A stretch of 64,000 nucleotides of DNA from Siphonodentalium dalli (taxonomy: Eukaryota > Mollusca > Scaphopoda > Gadilida > Siphonodentaliidae). Below the pieces are notes generated by a model, which saw nothing but the letters and a program-made list of their open reading frames with translations, ran no database searches and was not told the DNA's origin. Position 1 is the stretch's first letter, and each line of letters opens with the position of its first letter. The translations under genes and the position numbers were made by a program. The DNA is taken from contig CP136063.1 of assembly GCA_032622095.1 (NCBI GenBank), positions 85,101,980 through 85,165,979 of the forward strand, given 5' to 3'. Positions 34,377 to 49,956 of this stretch are shown here, piece by piece.

Positions 34377-34728
34377 TATTGCTGTATATGCCTAATTTTA
34401 AATCGCACATTTCATGGTAAGATTAATTCCGACATTTAATAAATTATATAATCACGAAACGCTCTTTAACTTCGGAAAAAAAAAACCTAAAAGAGGGGTT
34501 AAAGTGAAATTTCAGCGTGGCTCCATATCTAATATCAATTGGTATGTCAATATGTACATATGCTTTAGTGACGAAGTGAACAATTCTATTACTAATCTAC
34601 TCCACTATATTGGTTATCGCTAACCAGCTAGATTAACGTCTTAATTCGTTTAATCGTTTTATTAAAATTCAAGCCCCACAAACAAATTGAATTTTAATAG
34701 ATATAATTATATTTTGTTGTATTAATAG

Positions 34729-34844
34729 TACCCCGGTTAAGGGGAGAGAAAAATAGCCATAAGGCTCATTGCAGTGTTCCTCCGCACGGAAATCTTTAGT
34801 AAAAGGCGAAAGATTTATTCGTGTTTGAGGAGAAACCAGAGCTA
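34729..34844 (-). ncRNA. U5 snRNA (copy 7)
   Basis: Same sequence as copy 1. Confidence 0.95.
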
Positions 34845-37800
34845 AAAGATATAAAATTTAGAAACAGCCCAACCTAGCAGGCTGCTCCACCAAAGAAGGT
34901 GTGATATGAAACAAAGAGAAATTACAACAAAGAGAAATTACAACAGCGCGACACCTATTTTCAGCGATAAAGGAATTATCCGCACAAGACATTGCCTGAC
35001 AATCGAAACAATATCCAATTATAACACTTCTGACATTAAAATTTCGGTATTTATTTTGACCCTCGTATATTCTGGAAATTAGAATAGAGTTATACTTCGT
35101 TTGGTGACGAATAAGCGAGATCAAGGAAACAGGGAGCTAAATGTGTTCTAGAGTCCGGGAGCGAGTACACCGTGGAATGCTAAAGGTGAAGGTAACTGAA
35201 GAATGACCTTCACCTGATACATGCGACACGTTATTAAAGGATGGCATCTCGCTTATTTGATTTGTACATCATATCTAAATCATTTAAACTGGTGAATGAA
35301 TGGGGGAATGGCCGGATTTGTGTGAGCCGGAAATTTATTTAACTAGCTGCTGTAGTTCTGGGTTTTTCCAGATCAAATTTGGCTGTGGGATAGCCCTGTC
35401 GTACACTTTGGGGATTTATTTTAAAACGTAAACACATGACCTATGATTTTTCTTGCATTTTCGTGATCAACTGGTGTCAATCTAACTGGGTAAACATCAC
35501 TGGTATAGCGGATTAAGGCAAATTTTCAAGACAATTGTTCAAATTGTGACTAAAGCATGAAACTTTGCACATATGTAGATATACATATACTTATTGGTAT
35601 TAGATATGGAGCCACGCTGAAATTTCAATTTACCCCTCTTTTAAGGGGTTTTCAGAATTTAAAGAGCGTTTCATGATTATATAACTTGTTAAACGTCGCA
35701 AATAATCTTACCATGAAATATGCTATTTAAAATTAGGTATATACAATAAGCATGACTCTGAGAGATATAATGCCACCTTTTTATGGTAAAATTGGAGCTC
35801 CCCGTCCAAGATGGCCATCGAAATGGCAACTGAAAGAGGACATTTTACGTTTTTTACTAATATCTTCTAGATCAGGTTCTGCTGTATGGAACTGGTTCGG
35901 AAATGTGACTTTATTTTGAATTTTTCGTGTTAGTGATCATTGGAGCAATGAAATATGCCATTTGAATTATCCCAGTCCCTTCTGATCACTCAATAATTAG
36001 ATTATACACAACTCCGTATGAAATTTCACCAAAAATCAACGTTAGAATTCTAGTCAATTTTTAACAAGAAATTGAGAGAACTGTGCAAATTAAGTGAGGC
36101 ATACAAATACTTATGAATATTTGAACTCAATGGAACAAAAATTGTCACTTTGTCTGAAAACTGATGGCTGTCAAAATGGCGGCCAAAACCTGAAAATTTG
36201 TAAATATTGCCCCATCATGCCATGTAATCGCTTATAAGTTGTGATTGACAAATGCAATTGGCTATGCTGTCTTATATACATTGAATATTCTCACATCTAT
36301 GATGCACATTGGTTAGTTTAGTTATATAAATGTAACCATTGACATTACCAGAATTATTGGACTTTTATATCACAACTTGACATAAAAATCGGCCAAATTT
36401 ATTTACTTTTCAGGTTTGGACCAATTATTCAAGTATATGGAACTATCTTTGGTATCAATGATGTTTTTGATCTGTCTTAAATTCGTCACACTAATGTGTT
36501 TTTAGACAACATTACTCAAGACGGCTTCCAAAATGGCAACCACATTTGGTAAAAAAAATTCACGTATTCCGAGCAGTATTCTCGGTTCCCAAGAGTTAGC
36601 CAATTGTAACTCACTTGGTTGTAAACCATGTTGCTTACTCCACTGACGACTACATGTTTCATTCTCGTTGTTTGTGTACCTTCTGAGGCGGCATTCATTT
36701 TAAATGATGTACTGCAGTATGGAGTTTACCAAAAATGTCTTTTGGGACTCTATCTATATTTTTGATCAGAAATGGGCAGAACGTCTAAACGGAACTGAGT
36801 GAAACCATATTATGTGGCTACTCTCGACCATTAGCATAAAATCAATTTAATATATGGTGTATATCAAAATGGCAGCCAGTGAGTGAATGTGTGGTCATAG
36901 ATGAGGTGAATAGTTCAATGGAGTTATTGTATGGTCATTATTGGTGCGAAGCAGTAGCCTATAAGCATGGTGTGTGTGTGTGGGGGTATATTAGCTGTAT
37001 GTTCACCTGTGTGTTGTTTATGTATATATATAGAGTGACTGTATGGTTATGCGTGGGATATGCATGCGTACCTTGGATGACTATTGTCATGGATGGGTGT
37101 ATATGTATACATATGTTGACTGCATGATCATGTGTGGGGCTGTGGGTGTATGAATAAATATCGAGTTGTTGTATGCTTATTATGTGCAACGAATGTAGGT
37201 GTACATGGAACGACTGTACGGTCATGATTGTTGAAGTGTATATTAATACCTGGATCATAGATGGATGGTCATTGACGGCGTGTGGGTATATATGAAGTGC
37301 CCTTGTTGTCATGGTCGTATATGTGATGTATATGCAACTCTCCCGTGGCTGTATTATCATTGGTGGAAGTATACATAGACGTATGATCATGGATGGTGAG
37401 TATAGATGGTGAGTGATCATGGTGAGTATAGATGGTGAGTGATCATGGATGGTGAGTATAGATCGAATGGCTGAATTGTCATGGGCGAGGTGTATATATG
37501 CAAATATGGAGTGTACGAATGGTCGTGCGGTGTATTGGTATATCCATTGGTTAGGTGTATATGTATACCCGGATTGACTATGGTCATGAGTGGGGTTTAT
37601 GTGTATACCTTGAGTGGGTATATGGTCATGTATGTGAAGAAAAGGTATACAGGGCGTGGTTCTGATTACCACTTCACAATCATATGAAACCCGCGTATCA
37701 TGTAGAAGGGTGGGGGCTGACACACTCTTTACTTTTTATCACAAACTGGCCGCGGGGATGGAAAATATGGCTATTTTTTTTATACCACACTATAGATTGA

Positions 37801-37990
37801 AAATCCTTTTTTTTTAAATGTTTCTCGTATGGTTTTTTTTCAAAGTTGCAATTAAAACGTGTCTTCGAATCAAAATGCTTTTCATAGAAATGTTTGTTGC
37901 TGGAAGTGTCGGAAAGAGATACAGATCATCTAGTTTTGACCAAAGTTATAACAACCCTACTCCCTGTCATCACGTCACTGTGTATAATTA

Positions 37991-38274
37991 GCACCTGCTG
38001 GCACCTTGCAAGCAGTCACAGACGAGTTGCAGGCACCTGTCGGGAACGCCGCGCACCTTGCAGACAGTGGACAGCGGACAGTCAGTCAGTAAGTCGGGAC
38101 CACTCGTCCTCCTATGGCTGCGAACCCATCCAGTGAAAGTCCCTTCAGGTGGGGAAAACCACCATCGGGGGCGTATTACACCACATGGGCTCGACCAAAG
38201 CATAGCGACCCTGTTCACCGCCAGCGGGGAACAGATACTACACTTTGATCTTAGCCAAAAGGCCGAGAAGCGAT
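37991..38274 (-). pseudogene. U2-headed chimeric element (copy 8)
   Basis: U2 match at 38229-38274. Confidence 0.8.
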
Positions 38275-38625
38275 TATTGCTGTATATGCCTAATTTTAAA
38301 TCGCACATTTCATGGTAAGATTAATTCCGACATTTAATAAATTATATAATCACGAAACGCTCTTTAACTTCGGAAAAAAAAACCTAAAAGAGGGGTTAAA
38401 GTGAAATTTCAGCGTGGCTCCATATCTAATATCAATTGGTATGTCAATATGTACATATGCTTTAGTGACGAAGTGAACAATTCTATTACTAATCTACTCC
38501 ACTATATTGGTTATCGCTAACCAGCTAGATTAACGTCTTAATTCGTTTAATCGTTTTATTAAAATTCAAGCCCCACAAACAAATTGAATTTTAATAGATA
38601 TAATTATATTTTGTTGTATTAATAG

Positions 38626-38741
38626 TACCCCGGTTAAGGGGAGAGAAAAATAGCCATAAGGCTCATTGCAGTGTTCCTCCGCACGGAAATCTTTAGTAAA
38701 AGGCGAAAGATTTATTCGTGTTTGAGGAGAAACCAGAGCTA
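38626..38741 (-). ncRNA. U5 snRNA (copy 8)
   Basis: Same sequence as copy 1. Confidence 0.95.
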
Positions 38742-41700
38742 AAAGATATAAAATTTAGAAACAGCCCAACCTAGCAGGCTGCTCCACCAAAGAAGGTGTG
38801 ATATGAAACAAAGAGAAATTACAACAAAGAGAAATTACAACAGCGCGACACCTATTTTCAGCGATAAAGGAATTATCCGCACAAGACATTGCCTGACAAT
38901 CGAAACAATATCCAATTATAACACTTCTGACATTAAAATTTCGGTATTTATTTTGACCCTCGTATATTCTGGAAATTAGAATAGAGTTATACTTCGTTTG
39001 GTGACGAATAAGCGAGATCAAGGAAACAGGGAGCTAAATGTGTTCTAGAGTCCGGGAGCGAGTACACCGTGGAATGCTAAAGGTGAAGGTAACTGAAGAA
39101 TGACCTTCACCTGATACATGCGACACGTTATTAAAGGATGGCATCTCGCTTATTTGATTTGTACATCATATCTAAATCATTTAAACTGGTGAATGAATGG
39201 GGGAATGGCCGGATTTGTGTGAGCCGGAAATTTATTTAACTAGCTGCTGTAGTTCTGGGTTTTTCCAGATCAAATTTGGCTGTGGGATAGCCCTGTCGTA
39301 CACTTTGGGGATTTATTTTAAAACGTAAACACATGACCTATGATTTTTCTTGCATTTTCGTGATCAACTGGTGTCAATCTAACTGGGTAAACATCACTGG
39401 TATAGCGGATTAAGGCAAATTTTCAAGACAATTGTTCAAATTGTGACTAAAGCATGAAACTTTGCACATATGTAGATATACATATACTTATTGGTATTAG
39501 ATATGGAGCCACGCTGAAATTTCAATTTACCCCTCTTTTAAGGGGTTTTCAGAATTTAAAGAGCGTTTCATGATTATATAACTTGTTAAACGTCGCAAAT
39601 AATCTTACCATGAAATATGCTATTTAAAATTAGGTATATACAATAAGCATGACTCTGAGAGATATAATGCCACCCTTTTATGGTAAAATTGGAGCTCCCC
39701 GTCCAAGATGGCCATCGAAATGGCAACTGAAAGAGGACATTTTACGTTTTTTACTAATATCTTCTAGATCAGGTTCTGCTGTATGGAACTGGTTCGGAAA
39801 TGTGACTTTATTTTGAATTTTTCGTGTTAGTGATCATTGGAGCAATGAAATATGCCATTTGAATTATCCCAGTCCCTTCTGATCACTCAATAATTAGATT
39901 ATACACAACTCCGTATGAAATTTCACCAAAAATCAACGTTAGAATTCTAGTCAATTTTTAACAAGAAATTGAGAGAACTGTGCAAATTAAGTGAGGCATA
40001 CAAATACTTATGAATATTTGAACTCAATGGAACAAAAATTGTCACTTTGTCTGAAAACTGATGGCTGTCAAAATGGCGGCCAAAACCTGAAAATTTGTAA
40101 ATATTGCCCCATCATGCCATGTAATCGCTTATAAGTTGTGATTGACAAATGCAATTGGCTATGCTGTCTTATATACATTGAATATTCTCACATCTATGAT
40201 GCACATTGGTTAGTTTAGTTATATAAATGTAACCATTGACATTACCAGAATTATTGGACTTTTATATCACAACTTGACATAAAAATCGGCCAAATTTATT
40301 TACTTTTCAGGTTTGGACCAATTATTCAAGTATATGGAACTATCTTTGGTATCAATGATGTTTTTGATCTGTCTTAAATTCGTCACACTAATGTGTTTTT
40401 AGACAACATTACTCAAGACGGCTTCCAAAATGGCAACCACATTTGGTAAAAAAAAATCACGTATTCCGAGCAGTATTCTCGGTTCCCAAGAGTTAGCCAA
40501 TTGTAACTCACTTGGTTGTAAACCATGTTGCTTACTCCACTGACGACTACATGTTTCATTCTCGTTGTTTGTGTACCTTCTGAGGCGGCATTCATTTTAA
40601 ATGATGTACTGCAGTATGGAGTTTACCAAAAATGTCTTTTGGGACTCTATCTATATTTTTGATCAGAAATGGGCAGAACGTCTAAACGGAACTGAGTGAA
40701 ACCATATTATGTGGCTACTCTCGACCATTAGCATAAAATCAATTTAATATATGGTGTATATCAAAATGGCAGCCAGTGAGTGAATGTGTGGTCATAGATG
40801 AGGTGAATAGTTCAATGGAGTTATTGTATGGTCATTATTGGTGCGAAGCAGTAGCCTATAAGCATGGTGTGTGTGTGGGGGTATATTAGCTGTATGTTCA
40901 CCTGTGTGTTGTTTATGTATATATAGAGTGACTGTATGGTTATGCGTGGGATATGCATGCGTACCTTGGATGACTATTGTCATGGATGGGTGTATATGTA
41001 TACATATGTTGACTGCATGATCATGTGTGGGACTGTGGGTGTATGAATAAATATCGAGTTGTTGTATGCTTATTATGTGCAACGAATGTAGGTGTACATG
41101 GAACGACTGTACGGTCATGATTGTTGAAGTGTATATTAATACCTGGATCATAGATGGATGGTCATTGACGGCGTGTGGGTATATATGAAGTGCCCTTGTT
41201 GTCATGGTCGTATATGTGATGTATATGCAACTCTCCCGTGGCTGTATTATCATTGGTGGAAGTATACATAGACGTATGATCATGGATGGTGAGTATAGAT
41301 GGTGAGTGATCATGGTGAGTATAGATGGTGAGTGATCATGGATGGTGAGTATAGATCGAATGGCTGAATTGTCATGGGCGAGGTGTATATATGCAAATAT
41401 GGAGTGTACGAATGGTCGTGCGGTGTATTGGTATATCCATTGGTTAGGTGTATATGTATACCCGGATTGACTATGGTCATGAGTGGGGTTTATGTGTATA
41501 CCTTGAGTGGGTATATGGTCATGTATGTGAAGAAAAGGTATACAGGGCGTGGTTCTGATTACCACTTCACAATCATATGAAACCCGCGTATCATGTAGAA
41601 GGGTGGGGGCTGACACACTCTTTACTTTTTATCCCAAACTGGCCGCGGGGATGGAAAATATGGCTATTTTTTTTATACCACACTATAGATTGAAAATCCT

Positions 41701-41883
41701 TTTTTTTTAAATGTTTCTCGTATGTTTTTTTTTCAAAGTTGCAATTAAAACGTGTCTTCGAATCAAAATGCTTTTCATAGAAATGTTTGTTGCTGGAAGT
41801 GTCGGAAAGAGATACAGATCATCTAGTTTTGACCAAAGTTATAACAACCCTACTCCCTGTCATCACGTCACTGTGTATAATTA

Positions 41884-42167
41884 GCACCTGCTGGCACCTT
41901 GCAAGCAGTCACAGACGAGTTGCAGGCACCTGTCGGGAACGCCGCGCACCTTGCAGACAGTGGACAGCGGACAGTCAGTCAGTAAGTCGGGACCACTCGT
42001 CCTCCTATGGCTGCGAACCCATCCAGTGAAAGTCCCTTCAGGTGGGGAAAACCACCATCGGGGACGTATTACACCACATGGGCTCGACCAAAGCATAGCG
42101 ACCCTGTTCACCGCCAGCGGGGAACAGATACTACACTTTGATCTTAGCCAAAAGGCCGAGAAGCGAT
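41884..42167 (-). pseudogene. U2-headed chimeric element (copy 9)
   Basis: U2 match at 42122-42167; body back to GGGGACG. Confidence 0.8.
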
Positions 42168-42517
42168 TATTGCTGTATATGCCTAATTTTAAATCGCACA
42201 TTTCATGGTAAGATTAATTCCGACATTTAATAAATTATATAATCACGAAACGCTCTTTAACTTCGGAAAAAAAACCTAAAAGAGGGGTTAAAGTGAAATT
42301 TCAGCGTGGCTCCATATCTAATATCAATTGGTATGTCAATATGTACATATGCTTTAGTGACGAAGTGAACAATTCTATTACTAATCTACTCCACTATATT
42401 GGTTATCGCTAACCAGCTAGATTAACGTCTTAATTCGTTTAATCGTTTTATTAAAATTCAAGCCCCACAAACAAATTGAATTTTAATAGATATAATTATA
42501 TTTTGTTGTATTAATAG

Positions 42518-42633
42518 TACCCCGGTTAAGGGGAGAGAAAAATAGCCATAAGGCTCATTGCAGTGTTCCTCCGCACGGAAATCTTTAGTAAAAGGCGAAA
42601 GATTTATTCGTGTTTGAGGAGAAACCAGAGCTA
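42518..42633 (-). ncRNA. U5 snRNA (copy 9)
   Basis: Same sequence as copy 1. Confidence 0.95.
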
Positions 42634-45600
42634 AAAGATATAAAATTCAGAAACAGCCCAACCTAGCAGGCTGCTCCACCAAAGAAGGTGTGATATGAAA
42701 CAAAGAGAAATTACAACAAAGACAAATTACAACAGCGCGACACCTATTTTCAGCGATAAAGGAATTATCCGCACAAGACATTGCCTGACAATCGAAACAA
42801 TATCCAATTATAACACTTCTGACATTAAAATTTCGGTATTTATTTTGACCCTCGTATATTCTGGAAATTAGAATAGAGTTATACTTCGTTTGGTGACGAA
42901 TAAGCGAGATCAAGAAAACAGGGAGCTAAATGTGTTCTAGAGTCCGGGAGCGAGTACACCGTGGAATGCTAAAGGTGAAGGTAACTGAAGAATGACCTTC
43001 ACCTGATACATGCGACACGTTATTAAAGGATGGCATCTCGCTTATTTGATTTGTACATCATATCTAAATCATTTAAACTGGTGAATGAATGGGGGGAATG
43101 GCCGGATTTGTGTGAGCCGGAAATTTATTTAACTAGCTGCTGTAGTTCTGGGTTTTTCAGATCAAATTTGGCTGTGGGATAGCCCTGTCGTACACTTTGG
43201 GGATTTATTTTAAAACGTAAACACATGACCTATGATTTTTCTTGCATTTTCGTGATCAACTGGTGTCAATCTAACTGGGTAAACATCACTGGTATAGCGG
43301 ATTAAGGCAAATTTTCAAGACAATTGTTCAAATTGTGACTAAAGCATGAAACTTTGCACATATGTAGATATACATATACTTATTGGTATTAGATATGGAG
43401 CCACGCTGAAATTTCAATTTACCCCTCTTTTAAGGGGTTTTCAGAATTTAAAGAGCGTTTCATGATTATATAACTTGTTAAACGTCGCAAATAATCTTAC
43501 CATGAAATATGCTATTTAAAATTAGGTATATACAATAAGCATGACTCTGAGAGATATAATGCCACCTTTTTATGGTAAAATTGGAGCTCCCCGTCCAAGA
43601 TGGCCATCGAAATGGCAACTGAAAGAGGACATTTTACGTTTTTTACTAATATCTTCTAGATCAGGTTCTGCTGTATGGAACTGGTTCGGAAATGTGACTT
43701 TATTTTGAATTTTTCGTGTTAGTGATCATTGGAGCAATGAAATATGCCATTTGAATTATCCCAGTCCCTTCTGATCACTCAATAATTAGATTATACACAA
43801 CTCCGTATGAAATTTCACCAAAAATCAACGTTAGAATTCTAGTCAATTTTTAACAAGAAATTGAGAGAACTGTGCAAATTAAGTGAGGCATACAAATACT
43901 TATGAATATTTGAACTCAATGGAACAAAAATTGTCACTTTGTCTGAAAACTGATGGCTGTCAAAATGGCGGCCAAAACCTGAAAATTTGTAAATATTGCC
44001 CCATCATGCCATGTAATCGCTTATAAGTTGTGATTGACAAATGCAATTGGCTATGCTGTCTTATATACATTGAATATTCTCACATCTATGATGCACATTG
44101 GTTAGTTTAGTTATATAAATGTAACCATTGACATTACCAGAATTATTGGACTTTTATATCACAACTTGACATAAAAATCGGCCAAATTTATTTACTTTTC
44201 AGGTTTGGACCAATTATTCAAGTATATGGAACTATCTTTGGTATCAATGATGTTTTTGATCTGTCTTAAATTCGTCACACTAATGTGTTTTTAGACAACA
44301 TTACTCAAGACGGCTTCCAAAATGGCAACCACATTTGGTAAAAAAAAATCACGTATTCCGAGCAGTATTCTCGGTTCCCAAGAGTTAGCCAATTGTAACT
44401 CACTTGGTTGTAAACCATGTTGCTTACTCCACTGACGACTACATGTTTCATTCTCGTTGTTTGTGTACCTTCTGAGGCGGCATTCATTTTAAATGATGTA
44501 CTGCAGTATGGAGTTTACCAAAAATGTCTTTTGGGACTCTATCTATATTTTTGATCAGAAATGGGCAGAACGTCTAAACGGAACTGAGTGAAACCATATT
44601 ATGTGGCTACTCTCGACCATTAGCATAAAATCAATTTAATATATGGTGTATATCAAAATGGCAGCCAGTGAGTGAATGTGTGGTCATAGATGAGGTGAAT
44701 AGTTCAATGGAGTTATTGTATGGTCATTATTGGTGCGAAGCAGTAGCCTATAAGCATGGTGTGTGTGTGGGGGTATATTAGCTGTATGTTCACCTGTGTG
44801 TTGTTTATGTATATATAGAGTGACTGTATGGTTATGCGTGGGATATGCATGCGTACCTTGGATGACTATTGTCATGGATGGGTGTATATGTATACATATG
44901 TTGACTGCATGATCATGTGTGGGACTGTGGGTGTATGAATAAATATCGAGTTGTTGTATGCTTATTATGTGCAACGAATGTAGGTGTACATGGAACGACT
45001 GTACGGTCATGATTGTTGAAGTGTATATTAATACCTGGATCATAGATGGATGGTCATTGACGGCGTGTGGGTATATATGAAGTGCCCTTGTTGTCATGGT
45101 CGTATATGTGATGTATATGCAACTCTCCCGTGGCTGTATTATCATTGGTGGAAGTATACATAGACGTATGATCATGGATGGTGAGTATAGATGGTGAGTG
45201 ATCATGGTGAGTATAGATGGTGAGTGATCATGGATGGTGAGTATAGATCGAATGGCTGAATTGTCATGGGCGAGGTGTATATATGCAAATATGGAGTGTA
45301 CGAATGGTCGTGCGGTGTATTGGTATATCCATTGGTTAGGTGTATATGTATACCCGGATTGACTATGGTCATGAGTGGGGTTTATGTGTATACCTTGAGT
45401 GGGTATATGGTCATGTATGTGAAGAAAAGGTATACAGGGCGTGGTTCTGATTACCACTTCACAATCATATGAAACCCGCGTATCATGTAGAAGGGTGGGG
45501 GCTGACACACTCTTTACTTTTTATCCCAAACTGGCCGCGGGGATGGAAAATATGGCTATTTTTTTTATACCACACTATAGATTGAAAATCCTTTTTTTTT

Positions 45601-45775
45601 AAATGTTTCTCGTATGTTTTTTTTTCAAAGTTGCAATTAAAACGTGTCTTCGAATCAAAATGCTTTTCATAGAAATGTTTGTTGCTGGAAGTGTCGGAAA
45701 GAGATACAGATCATCTAGTTTTGACCAAAGTTATAACAACCCTACTCCCTGTCATCACGTCACTGTGTATAATTA

Positions 45776-46059
45776 GCACCTGCTGGCACCTTGCAAGCAG
45801 TCACAGACGAGTTGCAGGCACCTGTCGGGAACGCCGCGCACCTTGCAGACAGTGGACAGCGGACAGTCAGTCAGTAAGTCGGGACCACTCGTCCTCCTAT
45901 GGCTGCGAACCCATCCAGTGAAAGTCCCTTCAGGTGGGGAAAACCACCATCGGGGACGTATTACACCACATGGGCTCGACCAAAGCATAGCGACCCTGTT
46001 CACCGCCAGCGGGGAACAGATACTACACTTTGATCTTAGCCAAAAGGCCGAGAAGCGAT
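45776..46059 (-). pseudogene. U2-headed chimeric element (copy 10)
   Basis: U2 match at 46014-46059. Confidence 0.8.
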
Positions 46060-46410
46060 TATTGCTGTATATGCCTAATTTTAAATCGCACATTTCATGG
46101 TAAGATTAATTCCGACATTTAATAAATTATATAATCACGAAACGCTCTTTAACTTCGGAAAAAAAAACCTAAAAGAGGGGTTAAAGTGAAATTTCAGCGT
46201 GGCTCCATATCTAATATCAATTGGTATGTCAATATGTACATATGCTTTAGTGACGAAGTGAACAATTCTATTACTAATCTACTCCACTATATTGGTTATC
46301 GCTAACCAGCTAGATTAACGTCTTAATTCGTTTAATCGTTTTATTAAAATTCAAGCCCCACAAACAAATTGAATTTTAATAGATATAATTATATTTTGTT
46401 GTATTAATAG

Positions 46411-46526
46411 TACCCCGGTTAAGGGGAGAGAAAAATAGCCATAAGGCTCATTGCAGTGTTCCTCCGCACGGAAATCTTTAGTAAAAGGCGAAAGATTTAT
46501 TCGTGTTTGAGGAGAAACCAGAGCTA
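46411..46526 (-). ncRNA. U5 snRNA (copy 10)
   Basis: Same sequence as copy 1. Confidence 0.95.
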
Positions 46527-49500
46527 AAAGATATAAAATTCAGAAACAGCCCAACCTAGCAGGCTGCTCCACCAAAGAAGGTGTGATATGAAACAAAGAG
46601 AAATTACAACAAAGACAAATTACAACAGCGCGACACCTATTTTCAGCGATAAAGGAATTATCCGCACAAGACATTGCCTGACAATCGAAACAATATCCAA
46701 TTATAACACTTCTGACATTAAAATTTCGGTATTTATTTTGACCCTCGTATATTCTGGAAATTAGAATAGAGTTATACTTCGTTTGGTGACGAATAAGCGA
46801 GATCAAGAAAACAGGGAGCTAAATGTGTTCTAGAGTCCGGGAGCGAGTACACCGTGGAATGCTAAAGGTGAAGGTAACTGAAGAATGACCTTCACCTGAT
46901 ACATGCGACACGTTATTAAAGGATGGCATCTCGCTTATTTGATTTGTACATCATATCTAAATCATTTAAACTGGTGAATGAATGGGGGAATGGCCGGATT
47001 TGTGTGAGCCGGAAATTTATTTAACTAGCTGCTGTAGTTCTGGGTTTTTCCAGATCAAATTTGGCTGTGGGATAGCCCTGTCGTACACTTTGGGGATTTA
47101 TTTTAAAACGTAAACACATGACCTATGATTTTTCTTGCATTTTCGTGATCAACTGGTGTCAATCTAACTGGGTAAACATCACTGGTATAGCGGATTAAGG
47201 CAAATTTTCAAGACAATTGTTCAAATTGTGACTAAAGCATGAAACTTTGCACATATGTAGATATACATATACTTATTGGTATTAGATATGGAGCCACGCT
47301 GAAATTTCAATTTACCCCTCTTTTAAGGGGTTTTCAGAATTTAAAGAGCGTTTCATGATTATATAACTTGTTAAACGTCGCAAATAATCTTACCATGAAA
47401 TATGCTATTTAAAATTAGGTATATACAATAAGCATGACTCTGAGAGATATAATGCCACCTTTTTATGGTAAAATTGGAGCTCCCCGTCCAAGATGGCCAT
47501 CGAAATGGCAACTGAAAGAGGACATTTTACGTTTTTTACTAATATCTTCTAGATCAGGTTCTGCTGTATGGAACTGGTTCGGAAATGTGACTTTATTTTG
47601 AATTTTTCGTGTTAGTGATCATTGGAGCAATGAAATATGCCATTTGAATTATCCCAGTCCCTTCTGATCACTCAATAATTAGATTATACACAACTCCGTA
47701 TGAAATTTCACCAAAAATCAACGTTAGAATTCTAGTCAATTTTTAACAAGAAATTGAGAGAACTGTGCAAATTAAGTGAGGCATACAAATACTTATGAAT
47801 ATTTGAACTCAATGGAACAAAAATTGTCACTTTGTCTGAAAACTGATGGCTGTCAAAATGGCGGCCAAAACCTGAAAATTTGTAAATATTGCCCCATCAT
47901 GCCATGTAATCGCTTATAAGTTGTGATTGACAAATGCAATTGGCTATGCTGTCTTATATACATTGAATATTCTCACATCTATGATGCACATTGGTTAGTT
48001 TAGTTATATAAATGTAACCATTGACATTACCAGAATTATTGGACTTTTATATCACAACTTGACATAAAAATCGGCCAAATTTATTTACTTTTCAGGTTTG
48101 GACCAATTATTCAAGTATATGGAACTATCTTTGGTATCAATGATGTTTTTGATCTGTCTTAAATTCGTCACACTAATGTGTTTTTAGACAACATTACTCA
48201 AGACGGCTTCCAAAATGGCAACCACATTTGGTAAAAAAAATTCACGTATTCCGAGCAGTATTCTCGGTTCCCAAGAGTTAGCCAATTGTAACTCACTTGG
48301 TTGTAAACCATGTTGCTTACTCCACTGACGACTACATGTTTCATTCTCGTTGTTTGTGTACCTTCTGAGGCGGCATTCATTTTAAATGATGTACTGCAGT
48401 ATGGAGTTTACCAAAAATGTCTTTTGGGACTCTATCTATATTTTTGATCAGAAATGGGCAGAACGTCTAAACGGAACTGAGTGAAACCATATTATGTGGC
48501 TACTCTCGACCATTAGCATAAAATCAATTTAATATATGGTGTATATCAAAATGGCAGCCAGTGAGTGAATGTGTGGTCATAGATGAGGTGAATAGTTCAA
48601 TGGAGTTATTGTATGGTCATTATTGGTGCGAAGCAGTAGCCTATAAGCATGGTGTGTGTGTGTGGGGGTATATTAGCTGTATGTTCACCTGTGTGTTGTT
48701 TATGTATATATATAGAGTGACTGTATGGTTATGCGTGGGATATGCATGCGTACCTTGGATGACTATTGTCATGGATGGGTGTATATGTATACATATGTTG
48801 ACTGCATGATCATGTGTGGGGCTGTGGGTGTATGAATAAATATCGAGTTGTTGTATGCTTATTATGTGCAACGAATGTAGGTGTACATGGAACGACTGTA
48901 CGGTCATGATTGTTGAAGTGTATATTAATACCTGGATCATAGATGGATGGTCATTGACGGCGTGTGGGTATATATGAAGTGCCCTTGTTGTCATGGTCGT
49001 ATATGTGATGTATATGCAACTCTCCCGTGGCTGTATTATCATTGGTGGAAGTATACATAGACGTATGATCATGGATGGTGAGTATAGATGGTGAGTGATC
49101 ATGGTGAGTATAGATGGTGAGTGATCATGGATGGTGAGTATAGATCGAATGGCTGAATTGTCATGGGCGAGGTGTATATATGCAAATATGGAGTGTACGA
49201 ATGGTCGTGCGGTGTATTGGTATATCCATTGGTTAGGTGTATATGTATACCCGGATTGACTATGGTCATGAGTGGGGTTTATGTGTATACCTTGAGTGGG
49301 TATATGGTCATGTATGTGAAGAAAAGGTATACAGGGCGTGGTTCTGATTACCACTTCACAATCATATGAAACCCGCGTATCATGTAGAAGGGTGGGGGCT
49401 GACACACTCTTTACTTTTTATCACAAACTGGCCGCGGGGATGGAAAATATGGCTATTTTTTTTATACCACACTATAGATTGAAAATCCTTTTTTTTTAAA

Positions 49501-49672
49501 TGTTTCTCGTATGGTTTTTTTTCAAAGTTGCAATTAAAACGTGTCTTCGAATCAAAATGCTTTTCATAGAAATGTTTGTTGCTGGAAGTGTCGGAAAGAG
49601 ATACAGATCATCTAGTTTTGACCAAAGTTATAACAACCCTACTCCCTGTCATCACGTCACTGTGTATAATTA

Positions 49673-49956
49673 GCACCTGCTGGCACCTTGCAAGCAGTCA
49701 CAGACGAGTTGCAGGCACCTGTCGGGAACGCCGCGCACCTTGCAGACAGTGGACAGCGGACAGTCAGTCAGTAAGTCGGGACCACTCGTCCTCCTATGGC
49801 TGCGAACCCATCCAGTGAAAGTCCCTTCAGGTGGGGAAAACCACCATCGGGGGCGTATTACACCACATGGGCTCGACCAAAGCATAGCGACCCTGTTCAC
49901 CGCCAGCGGGGAACAGATACTACACTTTGATCTTAGCCAAAAGGCCGAGAAGCGAT
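49673..49956 (-). pseudogene. U2-headed chimeric element (copy 11)
   Basis: U2 match at 49911-49956; subtype-B body. Confidence 0.8.

Larger units (their letters stand above)
30950..34844. repeat. Array unit 7 (3895 bp)
   Basis: Subtype B, but with at least six private changes clustered in 33221-33862 (minisatellite and adjacent stretch), unlike any other unit. Confidence 0.97.
34845..38741. repeat. Array unit 8 (3897 bp)
   Basis: Subtype B in the minisatellite and U2-headed element; GCCACCTTTTTA in the left arm, first appearing here. Minisatellite about 36885-37715. Confidence 0.97.
38742..42633. repeat. Array unit 9 (3892 bp)
   Basis: Starts like subtype B, then becomes subtype C from about 40440 (AAAAAAAATCACG, shortened GT run, TATCCCAAAC, CGGGGACGTA). 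The switch point lies within the left arm. Confidence 0.97.
42634..46526. repeat. Array unit 10 (3893 bp)
   Basis: Subtype C with AAAGACAAATTA upstream of U5; private indels GGGGGGAATGG (near 43090) and GGTTTTTCAGATC (near 43150). Confidence 0.97.
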